NCBI RefSeq assembly: GCF_030718205.1
Contig: NZ_JAUZQF010000002.1
Coordinates: forward strand, 496,001 to 560,000
Direction: 5' to 3'
Length of the DNA stretch: 64,000 nt
DNA from: Nonomuraea turcica
GTDB lineage: Bacteria > Actinomycetota > Actinomycetes > Streptosporangiales > Streptosporangiaceae
Part shown: piece after piece, positions 46,333 through 54,684 of the stretch
Position numbering within the stretch: the stretch's first letter is position 1
How the letters are laid out: the number at the start of each line of letters is the position of its first letter
Translations under genes and position numbers: made by a program
The notes under the pieces: generated by a model
Database searches by the model: none
The model's input: the letters and a program-made list of their open reading frames with translations, nothing else
What the model was told of the DNA's origin: nothing

Positions 46333-47565
46333 CTACCGTGATAGCGCATGATCGATGCGTTCGAGCGCCTCAGTCAGCACCTTCCGGGGGCAGCCGACGT
46401 TCAGTCGGACGCACCCCTCTCCTCCGGGGCCGTAGACCCGGCCGTCGTAGAGATTGACGGCCGCACGGTCGACGAGGAACTGGTGCAGCCCGCCCACACG
46501 AGCGTCAAGCTCACGAGCCTCGAGCCAGACCAGGAACGATGCGTCCGGCGGCATCGGCGTGATCTCGGGCAGCCGCTCTTGGACGAACTCGTGCACGAAG
46601 GCCACGTTGCCCTTGAGATATTCGGTCAGCCGGTCGAGCCACGGACCACCCGTAGTGTAGGCAGTCTCCAAGGCCAGACGACCGAAGTAGTGCGCGTTGA
46701 TCATGAACGATGCCCGCATGGCGTTAAGCAGTTCCGAGCGCAGGTATGGATCGGCAACCGAGAGTGTGGCCGTTGGCAGGCCGGCAAGGTTGAAGGTCTT
46801 GGTGGGGGCAGTGCAGATGAATGCTCGGCGGGCGGCGTCGCTGCTGATCGAGGCATAGACCACGTGGGGCCGGCCGTTCAGCCGGATGTCGCAGTGGATC
46901 TCGTCAGAAATCACCAGAAGGTCGTAGCGCGCACAGATGTCGTTCACGGCGAGCAGCTCGTCGGCCGTCCAGCTCCGGCCCGAGGGATTGTGGGGGTTGC
47001 AGAGCAGTAGCACCTTCGCGCCGGATGCGGCCAGCTCGGCCAGATTGTCGAGGTCGAACTCGTAGCGGTTGTCGATGAGCCGGAGCCGATTCACGAGCAG
47101 CCGCCGGTGATTACCGGTAATGGCCTCGAAGTTCGGCGAGTAGACCGGTGACTGGACGATCACCCCATCTCCAGGGGCGGTGAAGGTGCGCAAGATTGCT
47201 GCGACCGAGGACATGATCGCAGGGGCCGGGAGGAGCGTTTCCACCGGTGGTGTCCAGCCGTGCCTGACGGTGAACCAGTTCTGCACGATCTGGAAGTGTT
47301 CCGGGTCTCGCAGGGTGTAGCCGTAGATACCGTGGTCCGCAGCGGCGCGCAGGCGGTCGATGACGGTCGTCGGCGCCCGGAAGTCCATGTCGGCCGTCCA
47401 TAGCGACAGCAGATCCTCGCCCCGGACACGCGGTGAAAATTCGTCCCATTGGTTGGCCCATTTGGCTGACCCGAAAGTGGCGCGGTCGTACACCGTGTCA
47501 AAGTCGGGGTCGGCGCCGTACTCTGCGGTGGCGGTAGGACTGGCCTTTGGCGGTCTGGTGGTCAT
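46333..47565 (-). CDS. MalY/PatB-type PLP-dependent aminotransferase or C-S lyase
   Basis: 410 residues. Fold type I features: LWTADMDFRAPTTV near the N-terminus (the W-x-AD-MDF pattern of MalY/PatB), GYTLRDPEHF, QSPVYSPNF, LLLCNPHNPSGR, ISDEIHCD and the PLP lysine in TAPTKTFNLAGL. MalY/PatB proteins cleave cystathionine-like C-S bonds or transaminate. The gene follows the binding protein of the Liv importer at 95 bp and may process an imported amino acid. GGAGAAG precedes the ATG. Convergent with the gamma-glutamyltransferase gene. Confidence 0.9.
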   Translation of the reverse strand: MTTRPPKASPTATAEYGADPDFDTVYDRATFGSAKWANQWDEFSPRVRGEDLLSLWTADMDFRAPTTVIDRLRAAADHGIYGYTLRDPEHFQIVQNWFTVRHGWTPPVETLLPAPAIMSSVAAILRTFTAPGDGVIVQSPVYSPNFEAITGNHRRLLVNRLRLIDNRYEFDLDNLAELAASGAKVLLLCNPHNPSGRSWTADELLAVNDICARYDLLVISDEIHCDIRLNGRPHVVYASISSDAARRAFICTAPTKTFNLAGLPTATLSVADPYLRSELLNAMRASFMINAHYFGRLALETAYTTGGPWLDRLTEYLKGNVAFVHEFVQERLPEITPMPPDASFLVWLEARELDARVGGLHQFLVDRAAVNLYDGRVYGPGGEGCVRLNVGCPRKVLTEALERIDHALSR

Positions 47566-47660
47566 GCGAAAAACTTCTCCACTCCACGGGCGACACGGCA
47601 GTCTGGGTGGTCGTGGCTGCGGGGCGGATCCGGAGCCACGACCACCGGCTAGGTACGGGC

Positions 47661-48995
47661 TCAGCCGTTCTGGCCGATGCCGGCTTTGATGAGTTCCGGG
47701 ACGATCTTCTTGCTCTCGTCGAACGAGATCAGCACGATGGCGTCCGGGTCTTGGGCCTTCACCTTCTCCACCTCGGCCGTGTAGTTGGCTGCGTTCGCGT
47801 CGTAAAGGGCATAGGAGACGACTTTGCCGCCGGATTCCTCGTAGAAGGAGCGGACGTTCTTCGCCAATGCCTCTCCGTAGGCGTCCTGCCGGGCGAGGAT
47901 TGCGATGTTGCGGTGACCGTCCTCGCTGATGGTCTGGGCCATCACCTGCCCCTGCAGGACGTCGGAGGGGGCCGTGCGGAAGTACATGCCATGGTCGGGG
48001 TAGGTGTCGAATGCGGTCGAGGTGTTTCCGGCCGATATCTGGACGACGCCGGCCCCGGAGATCTTGTCGATGACCGACAACGACACCGACGAGGAAGCGG
48101 CGCCGATGATGACGTCGGCACCACCGCGGAGCAGTTTGTCGGTCTCGGATGGCGCAATGTTCGGCGACCCGTCACCGGAGTCGCCCTTCAACTGCTTCAC
48201 ATCCTTGCCCAGCACACCCCCGGCCTTGTTGATTTCGTCAATGGCCAGGTCCACGCCGGCGAACTGCGGGGCGCCGAGGAAGGAGCTGTCCCCTGTGGCA
48301 GGGAGCAGGGTGCCGAACGTAAGGGTGCCGTCCCCCTTGGGGATTGGGCCGCTGACCTTCTGGTCGGCTCGGATGTTGGCTTGGTCCGGAGTGGTGCCGT
48401 TGACGTAGCCGACATTCTTGTAGTTGTTGTCCTGCCCGAATTGGTAGATGCCGACGGTCGCCGCGGACGGGCTTCCTGTCGAGTTCATCTCGATCGGGCC
48501 AGAGGCGCCGTCGTAGTCGATGTCCGTTCCGTCGGCGAGTAGGTCGGCGCACTGCTTGAAGCTGGTGCACTTTGTCCCATCCCTGGTAATGCCGATCTCC
48601 TTCTCGGCGATCGCCTTGCCGGAGTCGTTTTTGGCGGCGATCGCAGCCAGGGCTGAGAGGATCGTGGCGTCGTAGGCCTCCGGAGCGTAGGTGAAGTCCT
48701 TCACCTTGCTGTTGATCTTGAGGATCCGCTGCCGGAATTCGTCGCCGATCTTGCCGCCGGGCAGGGTGGCGCGCACACCGTTGAGAGTGCCCGGCTCGAA
48801 ATCACCGGAGTAGTCGGCGGTGTTGCCGTCTACGAAGTAGAGCTGGGTGCCCGCCTTGGCCGGCGGCTGGGTGCCCGCCGTGGCCGGCGGCTCGCTGCCG
48901 GCTGCGGTGGGGCTGCTGTTAGAACCGCAAGCGGCGGTTGCCAGCGCGGCGAAGGCCAAAACGGCGATACAGGTGATGCGTCTGGGGAGCGGCAT
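47661..48995 (-). CDS. livK: Branched-chain amino-acid-type binding lipoprotein, circularly permuted
   Basis: 444 residues from ATG 48995 (TTGGAGG 4 bp upstream). Lipobox LATAAC (Cys23) and a low-complexity linker come first. Residues 52 to about 205 then match the C-terminal half of actinomycete LivK proteins (LYFVDGN, FTYAPEAYDATILSALAAIA, CTSFKQCADLL, IEMNSTGSPS, NYKNVGYVNG). After a linker, residues about 225-444 match the N-terminal half (LTFGTLLPATGD, FAGVDLAIDEINKAGGVLG, AASSSVSLSVIDKI, ILARQDAYGEALA) and stop at IPELIKAGIGQNG, precisely where the first segment would normally follow. All segments are intact, so the fold should close. Belongs to the Liv operon. Confidence 0.88.
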   Translation of the reverse strand: MPLPRRITCIAVLAFAALATAACGSNSSPTAAGSEPPATAGTQPPAKAGTQLYFVDGNTADYSGDFEPGTLNGVRATLPGGKIGDEFRQRILKINSKVKDFTYAPEAYDATILSALAAIAAKNDSGKAIAEKEIGITRDGTKCTSFKQCADLLADGTDIDYDGASGPIEMNSTGSPSAATVGIYQFGQDNNYKNVGYVNGTTPDQANIRADQKVSGPIPKGDGTLTFGTLLPATGDSSFLGAPQFAGVDLAIDEINKAGGVLGKDVKQLKGDSGDGSPNIAPSETDKLLRGGADVIIGAASSSVSLSVIDKISGAGVVQISAGNTSTAFDTYPDHGMYFRTAPSDVLQGQVMAQTISEDGHRNIAILARQDAYGEALAKNVRSFYEESGGKVVSYALYDANAANYTAEVEKVKAQDPDAIVLISFDESKKIVPELIKAGIGQNG

Positions 48996-49116
48996 GGGGC
49001 CTCCAAGTGTGGTGAGGACTGTTGCGCTATTGGTGCGGTGCACGGCTGTGTCGTGGCGCATGTCAGCAGCGGACGCGATGGGAGGATTCGACCGGCGAAC
49101 AGGTGCGGTCGTAGTC

Positions 49117-49920
49117 CTAGTTCCGCCGGCCGGCAGGTGTGCTGTCTGCCTGGGCGGCATTGGACAAGGTGCCGAGATACAGCTCGATCACCCTGGGGTC
49201 ACGGGCCAGCGCCTGGCCGGACCCGGTGTAGGCCTTGCGTCCTTGGTCGAGGACGTACCCGCGGTCGCAGATCTGCAGGCAGCGGCGTGCGTTCTGCTCG
49301 ACCATGACGACCGATACACCGGTGCGGTTGATGGCTCGGGTCTGGACGAACACCTCGTCCTGCAGCGCCGGGGACAGGCCCGCTGAGGGTTCGTCGAGCA
49401 ACAACACGGAGGGTTCCATCATCAGAGCCCGGCCCATGGCCACCATCTGCCGCTCACCGCCTGACAATTGCCCGGCCCGCTGCTTGCGGCGCCGGCCCAG
49501 CGCAGGGAACAGGTCGGTCACGAACGCAAATCGGGGGGCGAACTTCTTGGGGGACTGATAGCACCCCATCCGCAGGTTTTCCTCGATGGTGAGCGAGGGG
49601 AAAATGTTGTTGGTTTGCGGTACGAAGCCGACCCCTTGGGATACCAGTGCGTCGGCGCGCTGGTTCGTGATCTCTTCGCCCCGCAGGCGAACCGTCCCGG
49701 CGGTGATCTTGACCAGCCCGAAGAGTGCTTTGAGCAGTGTCGACTTGCCGGCGCCGTTGGGTCCGATGATGCCGACCAACTCGCCCGGTTGGCAGTACAG
49801 ATCGGCGCCATTCAAGATGTTGACTCCGGGGAGATACCCGGCGATCAGATTGTCGGCGCGAAGGGCTGCACCCTCGGCCGCCTGCAGATGCTCCGATGGG
49901 CCGTGATGGGCAGAAGTCAT
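49117..49920 (-). CDS. livF: Branched-chain amino-acid ABC transporter ATPase LivF
   Basis: 267 residues. Walker A GPNGAGKSTLLK, Q-loop FVPQTNNIFP, signature LSGGERQ, Walker B VLLLDEPSAGLSP and the switch VVMVEQNAR; LivF proteins typically have VEQN here. ATG overlaps the LivG stop by 4 bp. The C-terminal LARDPRVIELYLG is also typical of LivF. It energises the LivH/LivM channel together with LivG. Confidence 0.93.
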   Translation of the reverse strand: MTSAHHGPSEHLQAAEGAALRADNLIAGYLPGVNILNGADLYCQPGELVGIIGPNGAGKSTLLKALFGLVKITAGTVRLRGEEITNQRADALVSQGVGFVPQTNNIFPSLTIEENLRMGCYQSPKKFAPRFAFVTDLFPALGRRRKQRAGQLSGGERQMVAMGRALMMEPSVLLLDEPSAGLSPALQDEVFVQTRAINRTGVSVVMVEQNARRCLQICDRGYVLDQGRKAYTGSGQALARDPRVIELYLGTLSNAAQADSTPAGRRN

Positions 49921-50948
49921 CTCGGGACCTCCCGGTCGACCAGCTGCTCGGCGTGGTCGTGCGCGTGCTCGACCTGGATGACGTGTTCGAGCTCGCTGAT
50001 GTCGGTGTCGTGGCGAGCTCCGAGGTAGGCATCGATGACCCGTTCGTCCGACATGATGGACGTGGGGGGTCCCTCGGCGATCACCTTGCCCTGGGACATG
50101 ACGACCACCCAGTCGGAGATCTCTCGCACCATGTCCATGTCGTGTTCGACGAACAGGACGCTCATTCCCTGATCCCGAAGCGACTTCACATGCCCGAGCA
50201 GGGACTGCTTCAGCGCTGGGTTGACGCCGGCCATGGGTTCGTCGAGCATGACCAGCTTCGGTTCGACCATGAGCGCTCGCGCCATCTCGAGCAGCTTTCT
50301 CTGGCCGCCTGACAGGGACCCGGCGAAATCTTCCTCCGTGGCGTCGAGTTTGAACCGCTTGAGCAGGTCTCGGGCCCGGTCGGTGATGTCTCGTTCCTGC
50401 GCCCGCCACAGGGCGGGGAGCGCGGCGGCCCATAAGCGTTCGCCACGCTGACCTGTGGCGCCCATCCGCATGTTCTCCACTACTGTCAGTTTCGAGAGCA
50501 CTCTGGTCAGTTGGAAGGTCCGGACCATGCCGAGGCGTGCCACTTTGTAGGCTGCCTTGCCTTTGAGCGGTGTCCCGTCGAAGGACCAGGAACCGGCATC
50601 GGGTTGATCGAAGCCGGTGAGCAAGTTGAAGAACGTGGTCTTGCCTGCACCGTTGGGTCCGATCAAGGCGGTGATGACCCCACGTTGGATTTCGAGATGT
50701 TCCACGTCGACCGCGGTGAGGCCGCCGAAGGCGCGGCGGATTCCGTTCACGACTACAACGGGGTCGGGTTTGGCAGCGCCGGGCTCATGCGGCACCGACT
50801 GCAAAGCAGTCCGGCACTCGCGCATCGACTTGTTCTCCCCGGCACCGGGGTCGGGAACCCTTGGCTGCGACGTATCACCGGCAGCCGGGACGTCCTTGGG
50901 TGCGATGCCCGAGGAGAGGTGGTCAGTGGGGACGTTGTCAGTGGGCAT
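49917..50948 (-). CDS. livG: Branched-chain amino-acid ABC transporter ATPase LivG
   Basis: 343 residues from ATG 50948, overlapping the LivM stop by 11 bp. An unusual polar N-terminal extension of about 60 residues precedes the ATPase domain: Walker A GPNGAGKTTFFN, LivG-specific VRTFQLTRVLSKLTVVENM, signature LSGGQRK, Walker B LVMLDEPMAGVNP and VLFVEHDMDMV. An extra His/Glu-rich tail (LEHVIQVEHAHDHAEQ) follows the usual end. Partner of LivF. Confidence 0.92.
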   Translation of the reverse strand: MPTDNVPTDHLSSGIAPKDVPAAGDTSQPRVPDPGAGENKSMRECRTALQSVPHEPGAAKPDPVVVVNGIRRAFGGLTAVDVEHLEIQRGVITALIGPNGAGKTTFFNLLTGFDQPDAGSWSFDGTPLKGKAAYKVARLGMVRTFQLTRVLSKLTVVENMRMGATGQRGERLWAAALPALWRAQERDITDRARDLLKRFKLDATEEDFAGSLSGGQRKLLEMARALMVEPKLVMLDEPMAGVNPALKQSLLGHVKSLRDQGMSVLFVEHDMDMVREISDWVVVMSQGKVIAEGPPTSIMSDERVIDAYLGARHDTDISELEHVIQVEHAHDHAEQLVDREVPR

Positions 50949-51918
50949 CGAGCGCGATCTCCCTTCGATCACCGAAGATGCCTTGCGGCCGGAAAATCAT
51001 CAGCAGCATCAGCACCAATCCGACCAACATCAGCCGGAAGATTGATGCTTGGTCGGCGTTCATGAACTGCGCCACGACCGGGTAGCCCGCCAACTGCGTC
51101 AAGACCGATCCGAGGAACGACAGGATCGCCCAGAACATCACCGCGCCGACGATCGGACCAAGGATCCGAGCGGCGCCACCCAGGATGAGCATGGTCAAGG
51201 CGATGAAGGTGAAGTCCAGGTTGAACGTGTCGGCCTGGACCGAAGCGGCCCCGAACGCGCCCACGAAACCTCCGGCGCATCCGACCACTCCACCGAGGAT
51301 GAGTGCCTGGATCTTGTAGCTGTAGACGTTCTTGCCCAGAGACCGCATCGCATCCTCGTCTTCACGGATGCCCCGAAGAACCCTTCCCCACGGTGATCGC
51401 ATCAGGGCCCAGGTGAACAGACTGATCATGATGACCAGGCCCCAGCCGACAATGACTGTCCACAGCTCCTCCCGGCTGTAGGTCAGGAAGAAGCCGTCGT
51501 AGTCCGGCAGCGGGTTGAGGCTTCGGAACCCGGCGGTGAAGCCGGTCACACCGTCCTTGCCGTGAAAGTACGTCCGGAACGACGTCCCGAACACAAGTCG
51601 AAGGATCTCTGCCGCCGCGATGGTGACGATCGCCAGGTAATCCGCCCGAAGACGCAGGGTGGGGATACCCAAGATCAGCGCCAACGCCACGGTGAAGGCG
51701 ATCGCGAGCAGGATGGCGAGGACGGTGGGAATCCCGCTTGTGGCGATCGCCGCGCCCATGATGTAACCGCCTACCGACAAGAAAGCGGCCTGACCGAAGT
51801 TGAGCAGCCCGGCGTAGCCGAACTGAATGTTCAAACCGATCGCAGCCAAGCAGAACGATACGGCCACATAGCCGAAGCCGTCGTGCAGTGCCCCCGTGAC
51901 GGCGCCGATGATGTCCAT
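50938..51918 (-). CDS. livM: Branched-chain amino-acid ABC transporter permease LivM
   Basis: 326 residues with about nine hydrophobic segments. LivM motifs: LNIQFGYAGLLNFGQAAFLSVGGY, PTLRLRADYLAIVTIAAAEI, the EAA-type loop GRVLRGIREDEDAMRSLGKN and the C-terminal MIFRPQGIFG. It starts 4 bp after the LivH stop, and its own stop lies inside the start of LivG. Confidence 0.93.
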   Translation of the reverse strand: MDIIGAVTGALHDGFGYVAVSFCLAAIGLNIQFGYAGLLNFGQAAFLSVGGYIMGAAIATSGIPTVLAILLAIAFTVALALILGIPTLRLRADYLAIVTIAAAEILRLVFGTSFRTYFHGKDGVTGFTAGFRSLNPLPDYDGFFLTYSREELWTVIVGWGLVIMISLFTWALMRSPWGRVLRGIREDEDAMRSLGKNVYSYKIQALILGGVVGCAGGFVGAFGAASVQADTFNLDFTFIALTMLILGGAARILGPIVGAVMFWAILSFLGSVLTQLAGYPVVAQFMNADQASIFRLMLVGLVLMLLMIFRPQGIFGDRREIALDAH

Positions 51919-51922
51919 GTCC

Positions 51923-53245
51923 TCACCCGATCCTCTCGGCGCGGCCGAGCAAGCCTTGTGGTCGGACGAGCAGGACCAGCGCCAGCAGAACCATCGCGCC
52001 TGCGAACTTGAGTTCCGATGGGATGACCAAGGTTGAGGTCTCGACGAACAGCCCGATGATGATCGAGCCGATCAGCGCGCCCCACACTGATCCCAGACCT
52101 CCGACGCAGGTAGCGGCGAAGATCAACAGCAGTACCTGCGCTCCCAGTTGGTAGGACACCGATTGGGAGAATCCCAAGAACGCCCCGCTCAGTCCCGCCA
52201 GCGCGGTGCCCACGATCCACACCGTGGTTATGACACGATCGACGCTGATCCCCGTCGCAGAGGCCAGGGCCCGATTGTCCGACACCGCGCGCGTGGCGCG
52301 ACCGAGCCGGGTGTACTGCAAAGCAAGAGTGACCGCGACGAGCGCAAGCCCACTGATGGAGATGATGACGACGTCTCGCATGGTGTAGGTGAACAAGCCG
52401 AAGGCGTCTCGGCCGGCGGGCGTGACGTATTCGCGGTAGGTCAAGGCGCGGCCGCCTGTGAAGTACTGGTAGAAGTTCCGGAGAAAGAACTGCAGACCGA
52501 TCGAGACGATCATCATGGCGATAAGTCCCGTTCCGCGGCGTCTGAGTGGACCCCACAAACCCTTTTCGTTCAGGTAGCCGAACAGCGCCGACAGCGCTAC
52601 CGCCACCGCCACCGCCACGACGATGGGCAGCCCTATGACCCGGTTGCCGAGATAGGTGGCGAATGCCCCGAAGGTCACCAGCTCGCCGTGGGAGAAGTTC
52701 GACAGTCCCGTCGTGCCGAACACCATGGACAGGCCAAGAGCCCCCAATGACAGCACCAGGCCGAACAGCAGACCGTTGTAGAGCAGTTGAGGGACCTGGT
52801 CCCACACCGTCGACACTCGACGCGTATCGGGACCGAGGGGGAAGTTGACGGTGATCGTGCTCAAGGTGCCCGTTGGCCGCAAGGTGTTCGACGCTCCGTC
52901 GCGGACCTGCACACCATCGGGAAGCGTCTTGGTGTCCAAGATGACGGCCAGGGTGCCCGAGTCGCCGCCGGGCACAGTGATCGCGAACCGGCCTTGGTCG
53001 TTGCTGACGCCCGTGTAGGTCTTACCCGTACTGGACTGGACATTGATCTTCACCCCAGCGACCGGTGCGTTGTTGTCGGCAGAGTTGCGCAACGTTCCCT
53101 GCACGGTCCGATCATCAGCCGCGTACGTCGGACCGCCCACTGCCACGACGCCGAGCAGGGCGATCGAGAGCATGACCGCTCCCAGCAGTAGTGACAGGCG
53201 AGCAGGATGGCTGCGTACGCGCCAACGTGCACGGGGTGGTCTCAT
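51923..53245 (-). CDS. livH: LivH permease with N-terminal extracytoplasmic Ig-like domain
   Basis: 440 residues, about 130 longer than a plain LivH. A signal peptide (to about residue 44, PTYAADD) is followed by a carboxypeptidase-regulatory-like beta-sandwich (about 47-135: VQGTLRNSADNNAPVAGVKI, SNDQGRFAITVPGG), then the permease (about 148-440) with GLSMVFGTTGLSNFSHGELVTFG, AVSDNRALASATGISVDRV and VRPQGLLG. The extra domain would sit on the outer face and could position the binding protein. GGAG is 6 bp upstream of the ATG. First gene of the leftward liv operon. Confidence 0.9.
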   Translation of the reverse strand: MRPPRARWRVRSHPARLSLLLGAVMLSIALLGVVAVGGPTYAADDRTVQGTLRNSADNNAPVAGVKINVQSSTGKTYTGVSNDQGRFAITVPGGDSGTLAVILDTKTLPDGVQVRDGASNTLRPTGTLSTITVNFPLGPDTRRVSTVWDQVPQLLYNGLLFGLVLSLGALGLSMVFGTTGLSNFSHGELVTFGAFATYLGNRVIGLPIVVAVAVAVALSALFGYLNEKGLWGPLRRRGTGLIAMMIVSIGLQFFLRNFYQYFTGGRALTYREYVTPAGRDAFGLFTYTMRDVVIISISGLALVAVTLALQYTRLGRATRAVSDNRALASATGISVDRVITTVWIVGTALAGLSGAFLGFSQSVSYQLGAQVLLLIFAATCVGGLGSVWGALIGSIIIGLFVETSTLVIPSELKFAGAMVLLALVLLVRPQGLLGRAERIG

Positions 53246-53638
53246 GGCCGCTCCGAAATTGCATGGCGGGATATCTGATCGGCCTGCGGCGCGCGGGCCC
53301 GCAGGCAGCGACGACAGCGTGGGGAGACGGACGACCGATACCGCTCTGCCGCGGGCTGCGTCGGCCGTACCGCGGATTTCGGGTGGCCGATTCTCGCGGT
53401 TTCTGGAATGCTATGCGCCGCCCATTGCCCGGTCCAGTCGTCGTTATCGATGCGCACTCATCGATATTTTCGACCAATCGCCTGGGAAGACGCCGTATGT
53501 AGTGCTGTGACCGCGTAGGTTCGCCGGGTTGGTGGTCGTGGCGGTTGGATGCGCTCAATGCGGGGCGGCAAATGTTTTCGCGTACGATTCGTTATCTCAA
53601 GCGACGAATCGATGGTCGCAGGCGGCGATTGGTGCGTG
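53246..53638. other. Divergent region between livH and LysR gene
   Basis: 393 bp. Apart from the dyad at 53585-53611 no clear promoter or hairpin was recognised. Short frames here have no support. Confidence 0.45.
53585..53611 (+). promoter_or_regulatory. Inverted repeat before the LysR gene
   Basis: CGATTCGT and ACGAATCG arms separated by 11 bp, 28 bp before the LysR ATG. The size and position fit an autoregulatory LysR site that may also act on the divergent liv operon. Confidence 0.4.
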
Positions 53639-54541
53639 ATGTACGACCTTCACCGGCTTCGGTTGCTGCGCGAACTCAAGCACCGCGGCACCCTTGCAGC
53701 TGTGGCTTCGGCCCTCTCGTACAGTCCTTCGACCATCTCTTCGCAGCTTTCGCAGCTGGAGGCCGAGGTGGGCGTCCCGCTCCTGGAACCTATGGGACGT
53801 CGGGTTCGTCTGACGCCCGCGGCGGAGATGCTGGTGGGGCATATCGAGGTGATCTTGGACCGGCTCGAGCAGGCTGAGGCCGATATCGCGCGGTCTAAAA
53901 CGGTGCTCGAGGGGGACCTGCGGATTGCAACCTTCCAGACTGCTGCTAAGACTCTGGTCCTACCTGCCGTAGAGCTGCTTCAGCGCGAGCATCCGCAGCT
54001 TCGCGTCTACGTGCATCAGGAGAACGAACGCACACCGCTGCGGGCGCTTGTCGCGCACGAATTCGACCTGGTCATCGCCGAGGACTACCCGGGAGAGCCG
54101 CCGTCGGCTCTGACCGGCCTGCACACTCAGCTTCTCCTCGAGGATCCTCTTCTTCTGGCCACCCCACCGGGCAGCGAGCCGCCGCAACTCGCAGCTCTCG
54201 CACACCTGCCTTGGGTCATGGAGCCCGAGGGCAATGCCGCCAGGCGCTGGGCCAGCGCCGTCTGTCGCCAAGCCGGCTTCGAACCCCACGTTCGCTACCA
54301 GTCGACCGACCTCACCTTCCACGTGCGATTGATCGAAGCCGGGCAGGCGGTCGGATTCCTACCCAAACTTGCCTGGGGCGTCCACGCTCCTACAGTGACA
54401 CTTACCGAGCTGACGCCGCCGAATGCTCGGCGCGTCCTCATCGCTACCCGCACTGGCAGCCACCATCACCCGGCCGTCGTTGCTGCCCGCGTCGCGCTCG
54501 ACCGAATCAGCCGCAGCGCACGGGATCTGACCCGGAGTTGA
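53639..54541 (+). CDS. LysR-family transcriptional regulator
   Basis: 300 residues from ATG 53639 (GTG 3 bp earlier is possible; the upstream in-frame extension is not conserved-looking). The winged helix is MYDLHRLRLLRELKHRGTL followed by ALSYSPSTISSQLSQLEAEVG and GRRVRLTPAAEMLV, the variant found in actinomycete LysR proteins that begin MxDxxRLRLL. The effector domain covers about 90-295. Divergent from livH, so probably the regulator of the amino-acid importer. Confidence 0.88.
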   Translation: MYDLHRLRLLRELKHRGTLAAVASALSYSPSTISSQLSQLEAEVGVPLLEPMGRRVRLTPAAEMLVGHIEVILDRLEQAEADIARSKTVLEGDLRIATFQTAAKTLVLPAVELLQREHPQLRVYVHQENERTPLRALVAHEFDLVIAEDYPGEPPSALTGLHTQLLLEDPLLLATPPGSEPPQLAALAHLPWVMEPEGNAARRWASAVCRQAGFEPHVRYQSTDLTFHVRLIEAGQAVGFLPKLAWGVHAPTVTLTELTPPNARRVLIATRTGSHHHPAVVAARVALDRISRSARDLTRS

Positions 54542-54684
54542 CCGCCGAGTCCGCGATCGGCCTCGGTGCGGAGTTGCCATCAGCGCGGCCCGCCGCCGGC
54601 CACGATCCTCCCAGGAGGGGAATCCCCACAGGTACATGACCCCACCTGGCCGGAGGCCGTAGTTGCGCTCTTCGACGATCATGG

